DNA from: Ktedonobacterales bacterium
GTDB lineage: Bacteria; Chloroflexota; Ktedonobacteria; Ktedonobacterales; JADMIN01
NCBI GenBank assembly: GCA_015478575.1
Contig: JADMIN010000249.1
Location: 1-5,113 of the forward strand
Length of the DNA stretch: 5,113 bases
Direction of reading: 5' to 3'
The notes beneath the pieces are model-generated. The model saw only the letters and a program-made list of their open reading frames with translations, was not told the origin of the DNA and did not search any database. This document shows, piece after piece, positions 1 through 5,113 of the stretch (positions within the stretch are counted from its first letter, which is position 1; each line of letters begins with the position of its first letter). A program made the position numbers and the translations under genes.

Positions 1-1
1 A

Positions 2-1099
2 AGCTGTATCGAACTGCATACCGAGGCCCTCACGCTGGGGCATGTGCTCCAGCAGCTTGATCTGGCTACTCACGACCAGATCGAGGCTGCCTTCAAGCAG
101 CAGACGCAAGATCCACTAGGCAAGCGCATCGGCGAGCGGCTCATTGACCTGGGCATTCTGACGCCAGACAGGCTGACCCATGCCCTCAGAACCCAGGCGC
201 TCTGGATCGCGCGTGAGCTTGCCCTCTGGCACAGTGGCACCTATGAATTTCATCCTGGTGAATGCCTGCCCGCGGATACCGCGGCGCTGCGCATTGACCC
301 CACTCAGGTGGTGATGGAGGTCTTGCGCTACGAGCACGAGTGGGAGGGTCTCCAGCCGTTTCTGCCAGAGGGGATGCGGACACATATCGCGATGGTGTTT
401 GACCCGCCCATCGGCCACTCGCTCCTCTTCTCGCCAGAGGTCTGGCGTGTCATCTCGCACGTGAATGCGCACCGCACGGTGCGGCGCATCGCCACCTCGC
501 TGCGCCGCTCTGAGGTGGAGGTCGCGCGGATGGTGGGTCCGCTCGTGCGCGATGGCTTGCTCGTTCCGGTCGGAGCGGCGGGGGTGCCGGGTCTGCCTAA
601 AGAGGCGCAGCGCATGAGCATGCAGAATTTCGATCTGTTCACGCTGCTGATCGGCATGGAGCAGGAGTGGCTGAAGCGCAAGACGCACGCGGACCAGCTT
701 GTCGTGCTGGCGAGTTTCATCAACCAGACGATGCACGCGCTGGAGGAGGCGTGCCAGGATAACGGCCTGCATCTGTCGTCAGAGACGCTGGCGACCCTCT
801 TTGGACGTGAAGGGTTGCGGAGTGTGCAGGGTTATCAGTTCCGCATTGCCGACAATCGCATTGATGTGTATGATTTTACGCTCTTCTGTCGGCGCATCTT
901 CGAGAGTTCGGCCCATGGCGCGATCGGAGGCCAGAAGGCCTTTTACGATGAAATGATGGATCTGCTGCAGCGCGGCCTAGAGGCGGCGTTCCATGCCATC
1001 AATGCCCGCATTGCCTCGCCGATCGAGCGCGTGCAAAACCGAGAGGCGTGGGAAGCCCTCTTCATGACATTCCGCGGACAGCCCTCACCCAGCTCATAG
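2..1099 (+). CDS. DUF4388 (PATAN-type) domain protein, 5' end missing
   Basis: The frame is open to the left edge (visible upstream residues SCIELHTEALTLGH), so the GTG at 44 is probably internal and the true start lies outside the window; 365 codons are visible. Counting from nt 2, residues about 10-65 hold two similar helical repeats (LGHVLQQLDLAT..., IGERLIDLGILT...) like those of DUF4388 and MshEN-type domains. 'GTYEFHPGE' (79-87) follows, the Gly-Thr-aromatic-x-Phe signature of DUF4388. Residues 144-190 look like the winged-helix segment often attached to DUF4388 (SPEVWRVISHV, TVRRIATSL, VARMVGPLVRDGLL). Residues about 207-365 are an alpha-rich region I do not recognise; it is not a receiver domain. 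Family knowledge: PATAN proteins such as PixG and PatA sit in Che-like loci for motility or differentiation. A partner or output role here is inferred from position ahead of the receiver, CheW and CheA genes. The domain call is fairly sure; the molecular function is not known. Confidence 0.82.
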   Translation, partial: SCIELHTEALTLGHVLQQLDLATHDQIEAAFKQQTQDPLGKRIGERLIDLGILTPDRLTHALRTQALWIARELALWHSGTYEFHPGECLPADTAALRIDPTQVVMEVLRYEHEWEGLQPFLPEGMRTHIAMVFDPPIGHSLLFSPEVWRVISHVNAHRTVRRIATSLRRSEVEVARMVGPLVRDGLLVPVGAAGVPGLPKEAQRMSMQNFDLFTLLIGMEQEWLKRKTHADQLVVLASFINQTMHALEEACQDNGLHLSSETLATLFGREGLRSVQGYQFRIADNRIDVYDFTLFCRRIFESSAHGAIGGQKAFYDEMMDLLQRGLEAAFHAINARIASPIERVQNREAWEALFMTFRGQPSPSS

Positions 1100-1250
1100 C
1101 GCATCGTGGCGCAACGCATTCGCACGCCTACTCCGTGACCCAAGCACCCGAAGACAACCCACGCCCATTCCACTATGCGCGCGTTTCTCCAGGGGAACGT
1201 ACGCACAGGCAACGTGAGATACGACAAGATACGATAGGAAGGGATGCTCT
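1100..1250 (+). promoter_or_regulatory. Leader of the receiver gene with 10-bp tandem repeat and RBS
   Basis: This 151-nt gap has no convincing ORF. Its 3' end contains two adjacent 10-nt units, GATACGACAA and GATACGATAG (1218-1237), sharing GATACGA. The second runs into a purine-rich Shine-Dalgarno AGGAAGGG (1236-1243), 7 nt before the ATG at 1251, which supports that start. TACGAT (1230-1235) is weakly -10-like but has no good -35 at the right distance and lies too close to the start. I see no intrinsic terminator, so read-through from the DUF4388 gene is plausible. Confidence 0.5.
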
Positions 1251-1742
1251 ATGCCATTCATTCACCCGCCCGCGTCCTCTCATCCGGCACCCTCCGGCGC
1301 GCGTCAGGCGCCGACGATCTGGCGCAAGCATGTCATTATGGTCATTGATGATTCGTTATTCGTGCGACGGGTGGTTGAGGCCTGCTTCTCACGGGTGGGG
1401 ATGGAGACGGCCTCCTTTCCAGATGGCCTCTCGGCGATCAGTGCCCTGGCCGCTGGCAAAACGTCTGTGCCAGACCTGCTGCTCCTCGACATCGGCCTGC
1501 CCAAGATGGATGGCTACGAGGTTGCCAAGGTGCTGCGGTCAAATGCCGATTTTCAGGATACGATTCTCGTGATGCTGACGGGCCGCGATGGCGTGTGGGA
1601 TCGTGTACACAGTAAGCTTGTTGGCGCCCGTGACTATATCAAGAAGCCTTTTCGTATCGCGGAACTTGTCGAGCGCGTCCAAGAACTTTTGGGCATCGTG
1701 CCACTTAGCCCCGAAGAGCGCCCGGAGATGGCACCGCGCTGA
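1251..1742 (+). CDS. Single-domain response regulator (CheY/PixH/PilH-like)
   Basis: This 163-residue protein is a stand-alone receiver domain with no DNA-binding or enzymatic output domain. The acidic pocket is D33-D34 (VIDDS), the phospho-acceptor is D80 in LLLLDIGLPKMDG, the switch Thr is T110 (VMLTGR), the switch aromatic is Y129, and the conserved Lys is K132 in DYIKKPF. The D80-T110-K132 spacing equals that of E. coli CheY D57-T87-K109, so phosphorylation competence is expected. The Pro/His/Ala-rich N-terminal extension of about 26 residues before strand beta-1 is longer than in most CheY proteins; the good RBS supports the ATG at 1251, and the next in-frame Met (M30) falls inside beta-1. 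The short C-terminal tail (PEERPEMAPR) runs into a DNA repeat array. By position it is a likely phosphate acceptor or sink for the downstream CheA, corresponding to PixH. Its downstream target (motor, DUF4388 protein or other) cannot be told from sequence. Confidence 0.93.
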   Translation: MPFIHPPASSHPAPSGARQAPTIWRKHVIMVIDDSLFVRRVVEACFSRVGMETASFPDGLSAISALAAGKTSVPDLLLLDIGLPKMDGYEVAKVLRSNADFQDTILVMLTGRDGVWDRVHSKLVGARDYIKKPFRIAELVERVQELLGIVPLSPEERPEMAPR

Positions 1743-1800
1743 TGCCGCCGCGCTGATGCCGCGCCGCTGATGCCGCGCCGCGCTGATGCCGCGTGCCTGA
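1728..1800 (+). repeat. Imperfect 14-16-bp tandem repeat with chained TGATG
   Basis: Five adjacent units begin at 1728, 1742, 1756, 1770 and 1786: ATGGCACCGCGCTG, ATGCCGCCGCGCTG, ATGCCGCGCCGCTG, ATGCCGCGCCGCGCTG (16 nt) and ATGCCGCGTGCCTG. The first unit encodes the last residues of the receiver protein (MAPR), and its stop overlaps the second unit. Because each unit starts ATG and ends TG, unit junctions form TGATG. This gives tiny ORFs MPPR (1742-1756), MPRR (1756-1770), a 16-codon ORF (1770-1820) and MPRA (1786-1800). The array looks like slippage expansion of the gene's 3' end. Any translational role is speculation. Confidence 0.85.
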
Positions 1801-1841
1801 ATCATCCTGTGGTGGGGTGAAGTGTTGGGGGAGGAGGGACG

Positions 1842-1872
1842 CCGCGCCCTGAACTGGCGCGGGTACGCCCGC
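1842..1872. other. Two mutually exclusive GC hairpins
   Basis: Hairpin A pairs CCGCGCC (1842-1848) with GGCGCGG (1856-1862): 7 perfect pairs around the 7-nt loop CTGAACT. Hairpin B pairs GCGGG (1859-1863) with CCCGC (1868-1872) around the tetraloop TACG. They share 1859-1862, so only one can form at a time. Neither is followed by a T-tract on either strand, so this is not a classical intrinsic terminator. It may be a structured leader of the CheW-CheA transcript, a transcript-end structure for the receiver gene, or a by-product of high GC. Confidence 0.4.
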
Positions 1873-1881
1873 TGAGAAGTG

Positions 1882-1926
1882 CTTGGTGATACTCCGATGC
1901 TTCTACCAACTGAGCTATCAAGCGCG
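1882..1926 (-). pseudogene. tRNA-derived fragment (5' half with D-arm)
   Basis: Read on the minus strand, 1917 down to 1902 is TAGCTCAGTTGGTAGA, the consensus for tRNA positions 8 to about 23 (T8, A9, D-stem GCTC, D-loop AGTTGGTA). A 16-nt agreement is very unlikely by chance. The D-stem 3' strand reads GAAGC instead of GAGC, so one base is inserted and must bulge. The following segment gives at most three pairs in an anticodon stem and no U at position 33. I find no 3' acceptor strand complementary to the 5' strand, no proper TTCRA T-loop and no CCA. A 7-bp, 7-nt-loop hairpin at 1842-1862 sits roughly where a T-arm could be, but its loop is not canonical. The best reading is a decayed or partial tRNA copy rather than a working tRNA gene. 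It may be a remnant of an insertion at a tRNA or of a duplication. Confidence 0.45.
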
Positions 1927-1962
1927 GGCGGAGGGCATGAGGCAGGCAGCGTGGCCCGCGCT
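1921..1962. other. 9-bp inverted repeat in the CheW leader
   Basis: AGCGCGGGC (1921-1929) is the exact reverse complement of GCCCGCGCT (1954-1962), with a 24-nt loop. The right arm can instead pair, as CCCGCG (1955-1960), with CGCGGG (1974-1979), which would be exclusive with the first fold. No T-run follows. It starts where the tRNA-like fragment ends, about 70 nt before the CheW start. It could fold in the mRNA leader, but GC richness makes some inverted repeats expected. Confidence 0.35.
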
Positions 1963-1990
1963 GGTGGCTAGGCCGCGGGAGCGCAAAGCC

Positions 1991-2020
1991 ACGCGGCTGA
2001 CCCACGCGCGGCTGACCCTA
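1991..2020 (+). repeat. 15-bp direct repeat just upstream of CheW
   Basis: Two adjacent 15-nt units, ACGCGGCTGACCCAC and GCGCGGCTGACCCTA, share the 12-nt core CGCGGCTGACCC (1992-2003 and 2007-2018). They end 5 nt before the CheW Shine-Dalgarno. The spacing suits a tandem protein-binding site or a slippage duplication. No known operator is recognised. Confidence 0.6.
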
Positions 2021-2025
2021 TAGGC

Positions 2026-2031
2026 GGAGGG
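2026..2031 (+). promoter_or_regulatory. CheW ribosome binding site, questions the start codon
   Basis: GGAGGG lies only one nucleotide before the ATG at 2033, which is too close for normal Shine-Dalgarno use. The in-frame TTG at 2039 (codon 3) is 7 nt away, the usual spacing. Either TTG 2039 is the real start or the ATG is used with an atypical geometry; the protein differs by only two residues. Confidence 0.5.
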
Positions 2032-2032
2032 A

Positions 2033-2752
2033 ATGCGCTTGAGTGATTCAACGACCAGACCACGGTGGGCGGTCTCACTTCCGCCCTCAGGCCCGATGCC
2101 GCCCGATCTGCCGCGCCCACTGGCGGCGCCAGACGCCCTGGAAGACGCCCTAGAACGCGGGACCGCGCGCCAAGAGCCAGCCAACGCCGAGGCGCCCACG
2201 GGTACGGAGCTACTGCTTTTTCTCTGTGAAGCGGTGCCCTGCGCCGCACCGCTGGCCGCGCTGCGTGAGGTGTTGCCGACGCTGCCTGAGGCTGTCGCGC
2301 TGCCGCACAGCCCGCCGTGGATGCTGGGTATCTTCCCGCTGCGCACGGAGATGGTGGGGCTGGTGGATCCTGGGCCACTGTTGCTGGGAATCGCGCCGGG
2401 CGAGACGTATGCGCCCATGCTCGTTCGCCAGCGGGAGGCGCGTCTGGCGAGCGCGAGTGGGTTCACGACCTCAGCCGTGGCGCTGGCGACGGCGCTGGTG
2501 GTGGGTGAGGGCGAGCGGATGATGGCACTGGCGGTGAGCGCCATCGGCGATATCGTCTTGGCCCACGATGAGGAGATCAGTAGCGATTCCCAGGGGATGG
2601 CGCATGCCGCCTCTCCTCTCGCTGATGCATATATCGTCGGCATCTATACGCCGAGCGGTACACACAACCACTTCTCGATTCTCAATGTCGAGCGCCTGCT
2701 AAACGACCTAGTGGCCGCGCTCGACCATGTGGAGGCGGAACGCTATGGATGA
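2033..2752 (+). CDS. cheW: CheW-like chemotaxis scaffold protein (PixI-like)
   Basis: This is a cytoplasmic adaptor expected to bridge receptor and CheA. Of 239 residues, the first 55 or so are a Pro/Ala/Glu-rich, probably disordered extension, longer than in classical CheW (about 160-170 aa in all). The CheW domain runs from about 58 to 235: FLCEAVPCAAPLAALREVL (63-81, first subdomain), the proline-bounded segment ALPHSPPWMLGIFPLR (89-104), VGLVDPGPLLLG (108-119), then the second beta subdomain ending DAYIVGIY and ILNVERLL. The usual 'LRG' turn reads L103-R104-T105, keeping the Arg but losing the Gly. The start is ATG 2033 or, by RBS spacing, TTG 2039. The 3' end overlaps the CheA gene by 8 nt, so the two are very probably translationally coupled. 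Family assignment is good. Partner specificity towards the adjacent CheA is inferred from the overlap. Confidence 0.85.
   Translation: MRLSDSTTRPRWAVSLPPSGPMPPDLPRPLAAPDALEDALERGTARQEPANAEAPTGTELLLFLCEAVPCAAPLAALREVLPTLPEAVALPHSPPWMLGIFPLRTEMVGLVDPGPLLLGIAPGETYAPMLVRQREARLASASGFTTSAVALATALVVGEGERMMALAVSAIGDIVLAHDEEISSDSQGMAHAASPLADAYIVGIYTPSGTHNHFSILNVERLLNDLVAALDHVEAERYG
2731..2735 (+). promoter_or_regulatory. CheA ribosome binding site inside CheW
   Basis: GGAGG lies 9 nt before the ATG at 2745, within the last codons of CheW. The ATG is 5 nt ahead of the CheW stop TGA (2750-2752). This supports 2745 as the CheA start and re-initiation coupling. A second ATG at 2749 forms ATGA with the stop but is out of frame with CheA. 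Confidence 0.7.
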
Positions 2753-5113
2753 CCATTCCCATGACGATGCGGGGGTGTTGGAGCACTTTCGCGGCACGCC
2801 GCTGCGCCGCCCAGAGGGAACACCGATCCTCCCGCACGATCTGGCGACTTCGGCCCCCCGGCGTGGTGGGGATGGGCAGGAGATAGAACCGATTGATCCG
2901 CGGGAAATGGATAGCATTGCGCCGGGGCTTCGGCGGCTCTTCATCGTCGAGACAACCGATGACCTTCAGGATCTCAGTCGTGCGCTGATCACACTGGAAC
3001 TGTGCCAGGATGATCCCGCGCTGCTACGCGATATGCGCCGGATCGCCCACAAAATCAAGGGGGCGGCAGCCACGCTGGAATATGATGTGATGGCCGAGCT
3101 CGCGCACATTTTCGAGGATATGCTGGCCACGTTGCGCGCGCTCCACGGAACGGCCGGGCAGCAGGTCATGGCGCCGCTCCAGCGCTGTCTGGGATTGCTC
3201 CAGGTCTGTCTCGATGCCGCCAGCGCTGAGACCGCTCCAGATGCCACGGTGATGACTGAGGCGCTGGCGTTGCGTGAGGAGATTTCGCGCGCGGTGCCAT
3301 CCGCCGCGCCACGGCTCGGGACGGACGCGGCGTTTGCTCCCGTGTTCAGTGGCGACAGTGCGCGCCTGCCGGCGCGCGTGGCCGAAGGCGAATCGCTGCT
3401 GCGCGTGGACGTGCGCCGACTCGACGGCCTGATGGCGCGTGTGAGCGCGCTGGCGACCAATCGCGCTACCTTGGCGCACGTTCGTGAGGGCATTGCTCGG
3501 TTCCAGGCGGAGATGGACCATGCGCTCGGACGATTGAAGATGGCTAGCGATCAGGTCGCTGAACTCCAGCCATTCGTCGAGGCTATGGCCGACCGGCTCC
3601 CCTCCAACGGTGGGCACCATACCTCAGCCGCCCCGCGCCCTTCGCAGGCGTTGCCGCGCCCCGCCGCGCGTGGAAGCGCGTCATTCGGTGGCCCCGCGCT
3701 CAGTGGTGGGCGGCCCTGGGCTGAGCCTGAACTGGACCGTTACAGCGAATTTGACCATGCGCTGCGCGCGCTCACCGAAGCCGTCGCGGACGTGACGGCC
3801 AATGCTGGCAGCCTCCGCGGGCTGCTGCATCGTCTGAGCCAGACGGCAGAGGCACAAGGCGCCATCATGGCCCAGATGCAACAGGATGTGACCGCCATCC
3901 GCTTGGTGCCGCTTCAGGGGATCATTCCGCGCTTGCAAGTCGCGGCGCGCCAGGTGGCGCAAGACCTGCGCAAGCAGGTGACGTTCACGGTGCATGGCGA
4001 GATGACCGAGATTGATCGCAACATCAGCGAAGCCATCACCGACCCGCTGATTCAACTGGTGCGTAACGCCATCGTTCATGGCATCGAGCCATCTGAGGAA
4101 CGCCTGGAAGCGGGGAAACCGGAGAGTGGGAGTGTGGGGCTTCATGCCTACTACGTGGGCAATGAGGTCATCATCGAGGTCGGCGACGATGGATGTGGTA
4201 TCAATGCGCATCGGCTCGTGGCTGCGGCTATCGCGGCGGGCATGCTCGACGCCGAGGCGGGCCGCACGCTGAGCGAGGCGGACGCGCTGGACCTGATGTT
4301 CGTCCAGGGTCTCTCGACACTAGAGGAGGCGCATGTCGCTGGAGGGCGTGGCATTGGGCTTGATGAGGTGCGCACCGTTATCGAGCGGCTCAAGGGTACC
4401 ATCCATGTGCGCAGTGAGCCAGAGCGCGGCACCATCTTTCGCATTCGCGTGCCGATCTCGCTGAGCATTCTGCATATCTTGCAGGTCCAGTTGGGGCAGG
4501 ATGGATATGCGGTGCCCTTCTCAGCGGTGCGGCGCACGCTTTCCCTGCCCAGCGGGCAGATTCACCGTGTCACGCCGGTGGGAGCGGCGGGTGGCGAGGA
4601 GGGTGCTCAGCCAGCGGCCCGCATCTCACGCCGCGTGCGCATCGAGGTGGTGGCTGAGGCGCTGGCCAGGGATGATGCCGCGCCGGGGCTGGCTCCGGAC
4701 GCCGCACCAGAGGCCTGGGCCGCGGAGCGGTCGTATGAGGAGATGCCAGCCTTTGCGCTGGCGGAACTGCTGGGATATACCTATCAACCGCGTAATCCTC
4801 AGCCAACGCTGGTGGTCGAGATTGGCCAGCAGCGCATCGCCCTCTTGGTGGATGGCGTGCGCGACGATCATGAGGTGGTGGTGCGCGCGCTCCCGAAACA
4901 TCTGCGGCGCCGCGCGGTGCGGGGGGCGACCGTCACGCTGGAGGGGCAGGCGCTGCTCCTGCTCGATCTGCCGGAGTTGGTCTCCGGCGTGCTAGAGGGC
5001 AAGTGGCCACGGGAGGCGCCACGTCCCGCGCCGCGCTTCGCACGGACGCCCGCGCCACGGGTGATGGTGGCGGATGACTCGGTCTCTATGCGTGGCGCGC
5101 TGGAGGTGATCCT
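2745..5113 (+). CDS. cheA: CheA-type hybrid histidine kinase (PixL/ChpA-like), 3' end missing
   Basis: The frame stays open to the right edge: 789 whole codons. Residues 1-60 are a charged, disordered-looking leader. One HPt domain (about 62-165) carries the phospho-His H102 in RRIAHKIKGAAATLEY. The dimerisation/P3-P4 region starts at about 218 (LLRVDVRRLDGLMARV), is interrupted by a Pro/Gly/Ser-rich linker (about 286-325), and resumes with PELDRYSEF (328-336), a feature of PixL/ChpA-type CheAs. The HATPase_c boxes are present: N-box LVRNAIVHGIE (438-448, N441 and H445), G1 GDDGCGI (480-486, D482), F-box LMFVQGLST (517-525), G2 GGRGIGLDE (533-541). The P5/CheW-like domain runs from about 564 to 750 with an Ala/Pro/Glu-rich insertion near 610-665. 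A receiver begins at 772 (RVMVADDSVSMR, D777-D778); its phospho-acceptor lies beyond the window. All catalytic elements look intact. A single HPt makes it compact beside ChpA/PilL, which carry several. Confidence 0.95.
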   Translation, partial: MDDHSHDDAGVLEHFRGTPLRRPEGTPILPHDLATSAPRRGGDGQEIEPIDPREMDSIAPGLRRLFIVETTDDLQDLSRALITLELCQDDPALLRDMRRIAHKIKGAAATLEYDVMAELAHIFEDMLATLRALHGTAGQQVMAPLQRCLGLLQVCLDAASAETAPDATVMTEALALREEISRAVPSAAPRLGTDAAFAPVFSGDSARLPARVAEGESLLRVDVRRLDGLMARVSALATNRATLAHVREGIARFQAEMDHALGRLKMASDQVAELQPFVEAMADRLPSNGGHHTSAAPRPSQALPRPAARGSASFGGPALSGGRPWAEPELDRYSEFDHALRALTEAVADVTANAGSLRGLLHRLSQTAEAQGAIMAQMQQDVTAIRLVPLQGIIPRLQVAARQVAQDLRKQVTFTVHGEMTEIDRNISEAITDPLIQLVRNAIVHGIEPSEERLEAGKPESGSVGLHAYYVGNEVIIEVGDDGCGINAHRLVAAAIAAGMLDAEAGRTLSEADALDLMFVQGLSTLEEAHVAGGRGIGLDEVRTVIERLKGTIHVRSEPERGTIFRIRVPISLSILHILQVQLGQDGYAVPFSAVRRTLSLPSGQIHRVTPVGAAGGEEGAQPAARISRRVRIEVVAEALARDDAAPGLAPDAAPEAWAAERSYEEMPAFALAELLGYTYQPRNPQPTLVVEIGQQRIALLVDGVRDDHEVVVRALPKHLRRRAVRGATVTLEGQALLLLDLPELVSGVLEGKWPREAPRPAPRFARTPAPRVMVADDSVSMRGALEVI

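Noticed and set aside
116..772. Minus-strand ORF opposite the DUF4388 gene
   Set aside because: It is rich in His, Arg and Gln with no domain, while the + strand carries coherent DUF4388 and winged-helix motifs.
1048..1572. + strand ORF bridging the gap and overlapping the receiver gene
   Set aside because: It is out of frame with the receiver, Arg/Ser/Pro-rich, and ends inside the receiver gene. The 1251 frame holds every catalytic residue.
1738..1800. CRISPR-like array
   Set aside because: The units are adjacent, 14-16 bp, imperfect and without spacers; this is a simple tandem repeat.
1842..1926. A complete functional tRNA gene on the minus strand, perhaps with a long variable arm or intron
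   Set aside because: The acceptor strands do not pair, the anticodon stem has mismatches and lacks U33, the T-loop is not TTCRA-like, and the D-stem has an inserted base.
1842..1962. Intrinsic terminator after the receiver gene
   Set aside because: Strong GC stems exist, but no T-run follows any of them on either strand.
1918..2643. Long minus-strand ORF (241 codons) opposite CheW
   Set aside because: The translation is Ser/Ala/Arg-rich without domain motifs, as expected opposite a GC-rich gene. CheW on the + strand has recognisable family motifs and an RBS.
2749..2751. Alternative downstream gene start in an ATGA overlap with the CheW stop
   Set aside because: This frame ends after a few dozen codons and lacks CheA motifs. 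The ATG at 2745 is in frame with H102 and the ATPase boxes and has a suitable RBS.
2966..4211. Minus-strand ORFs opposite CheA (2966-3493, 3024-3620, 3681-4211)
   Set aside because: They lie antisense to conserved HPt, dimerisation and ATPase motifs of CheA and show no motifs of their own.
4501..4995. + strand ORF inside the CheA P5 region, possible sign of a frameshift
   Set aside because: CheA remains open in its own frame through this stretch with P5-like sequence and continues into the receiver. The alternative is Arg/Trp-rich shadow sequence.

Overview
The window is a GC-rich, densely coded stretch carrying a chemotaxis-type signalling operon. All four protein genes read on the + strand: a DUF4388 (PATAN-type) protein cut by the left edge, a stand-alone CheY-like receiver, a CheW-like scaffold, and a CheA-type hybrid histidine kinase with a C-terminal receiver domain, cut by the right edge. 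This order resembles the cyanobacterial pixG-pixH-pixI-(pixJ)-pixL loci and the related Pil-Chp systems that control type IV pili and surface motility. The kinase also has the 'LDRYSEF' segment in its dimerisation region that I associate with PixL/ChpA-type CheAs. No methyl-accepting receptor gene (the pixJ position) lies between CheW and CheA.

Organism: no rRNA or other taxonomic marker is present. High GC, DUF4388 linked to Che-like genes and Pro/Ala/Gly-rich linkers would suit a Chloroflexota-like bacterium. That is an inference, and cyanobacteria, Deinococcota or other DUF4388-rich phyla are not excluded.

Layout: 1-1099, DUF4388 protein; 1100-1250, short gap with a 10-bp tandem repeat and a strong ribosome binding site; 1251-1742, receiver protein; 1728-2032, an unusual intergenic stretch; 2033-2752, CheW; 2745-5113, CheA hybrid, overlapping CheW by 8 nt. 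The 1728-2032 stretch holds a run of about 14-bp repeats that chains stop and start codons, two overlapping GC hairpins, a 16-nt match to the tRNA D-arm consensus on the minus strand, a further 9-bp inverted repeat, and a 15-bp direct repeat just before CheW.

How the parts should work together (family knowledge plus inference): CheW would tether the CheA hybrid to a receptor encoded elsewhere. CheA would autophosphorylate at His102 and pass phosphate to the small receiver (Asp80) and to its own C-terminal receiver. The DUF4388 protein would be an output or modulator partner. The enzymes belong to known families. The least explained DNA is the 1728-2032 intergenic region and the uncharacterised C-terminal half of the DUF4388 protein.
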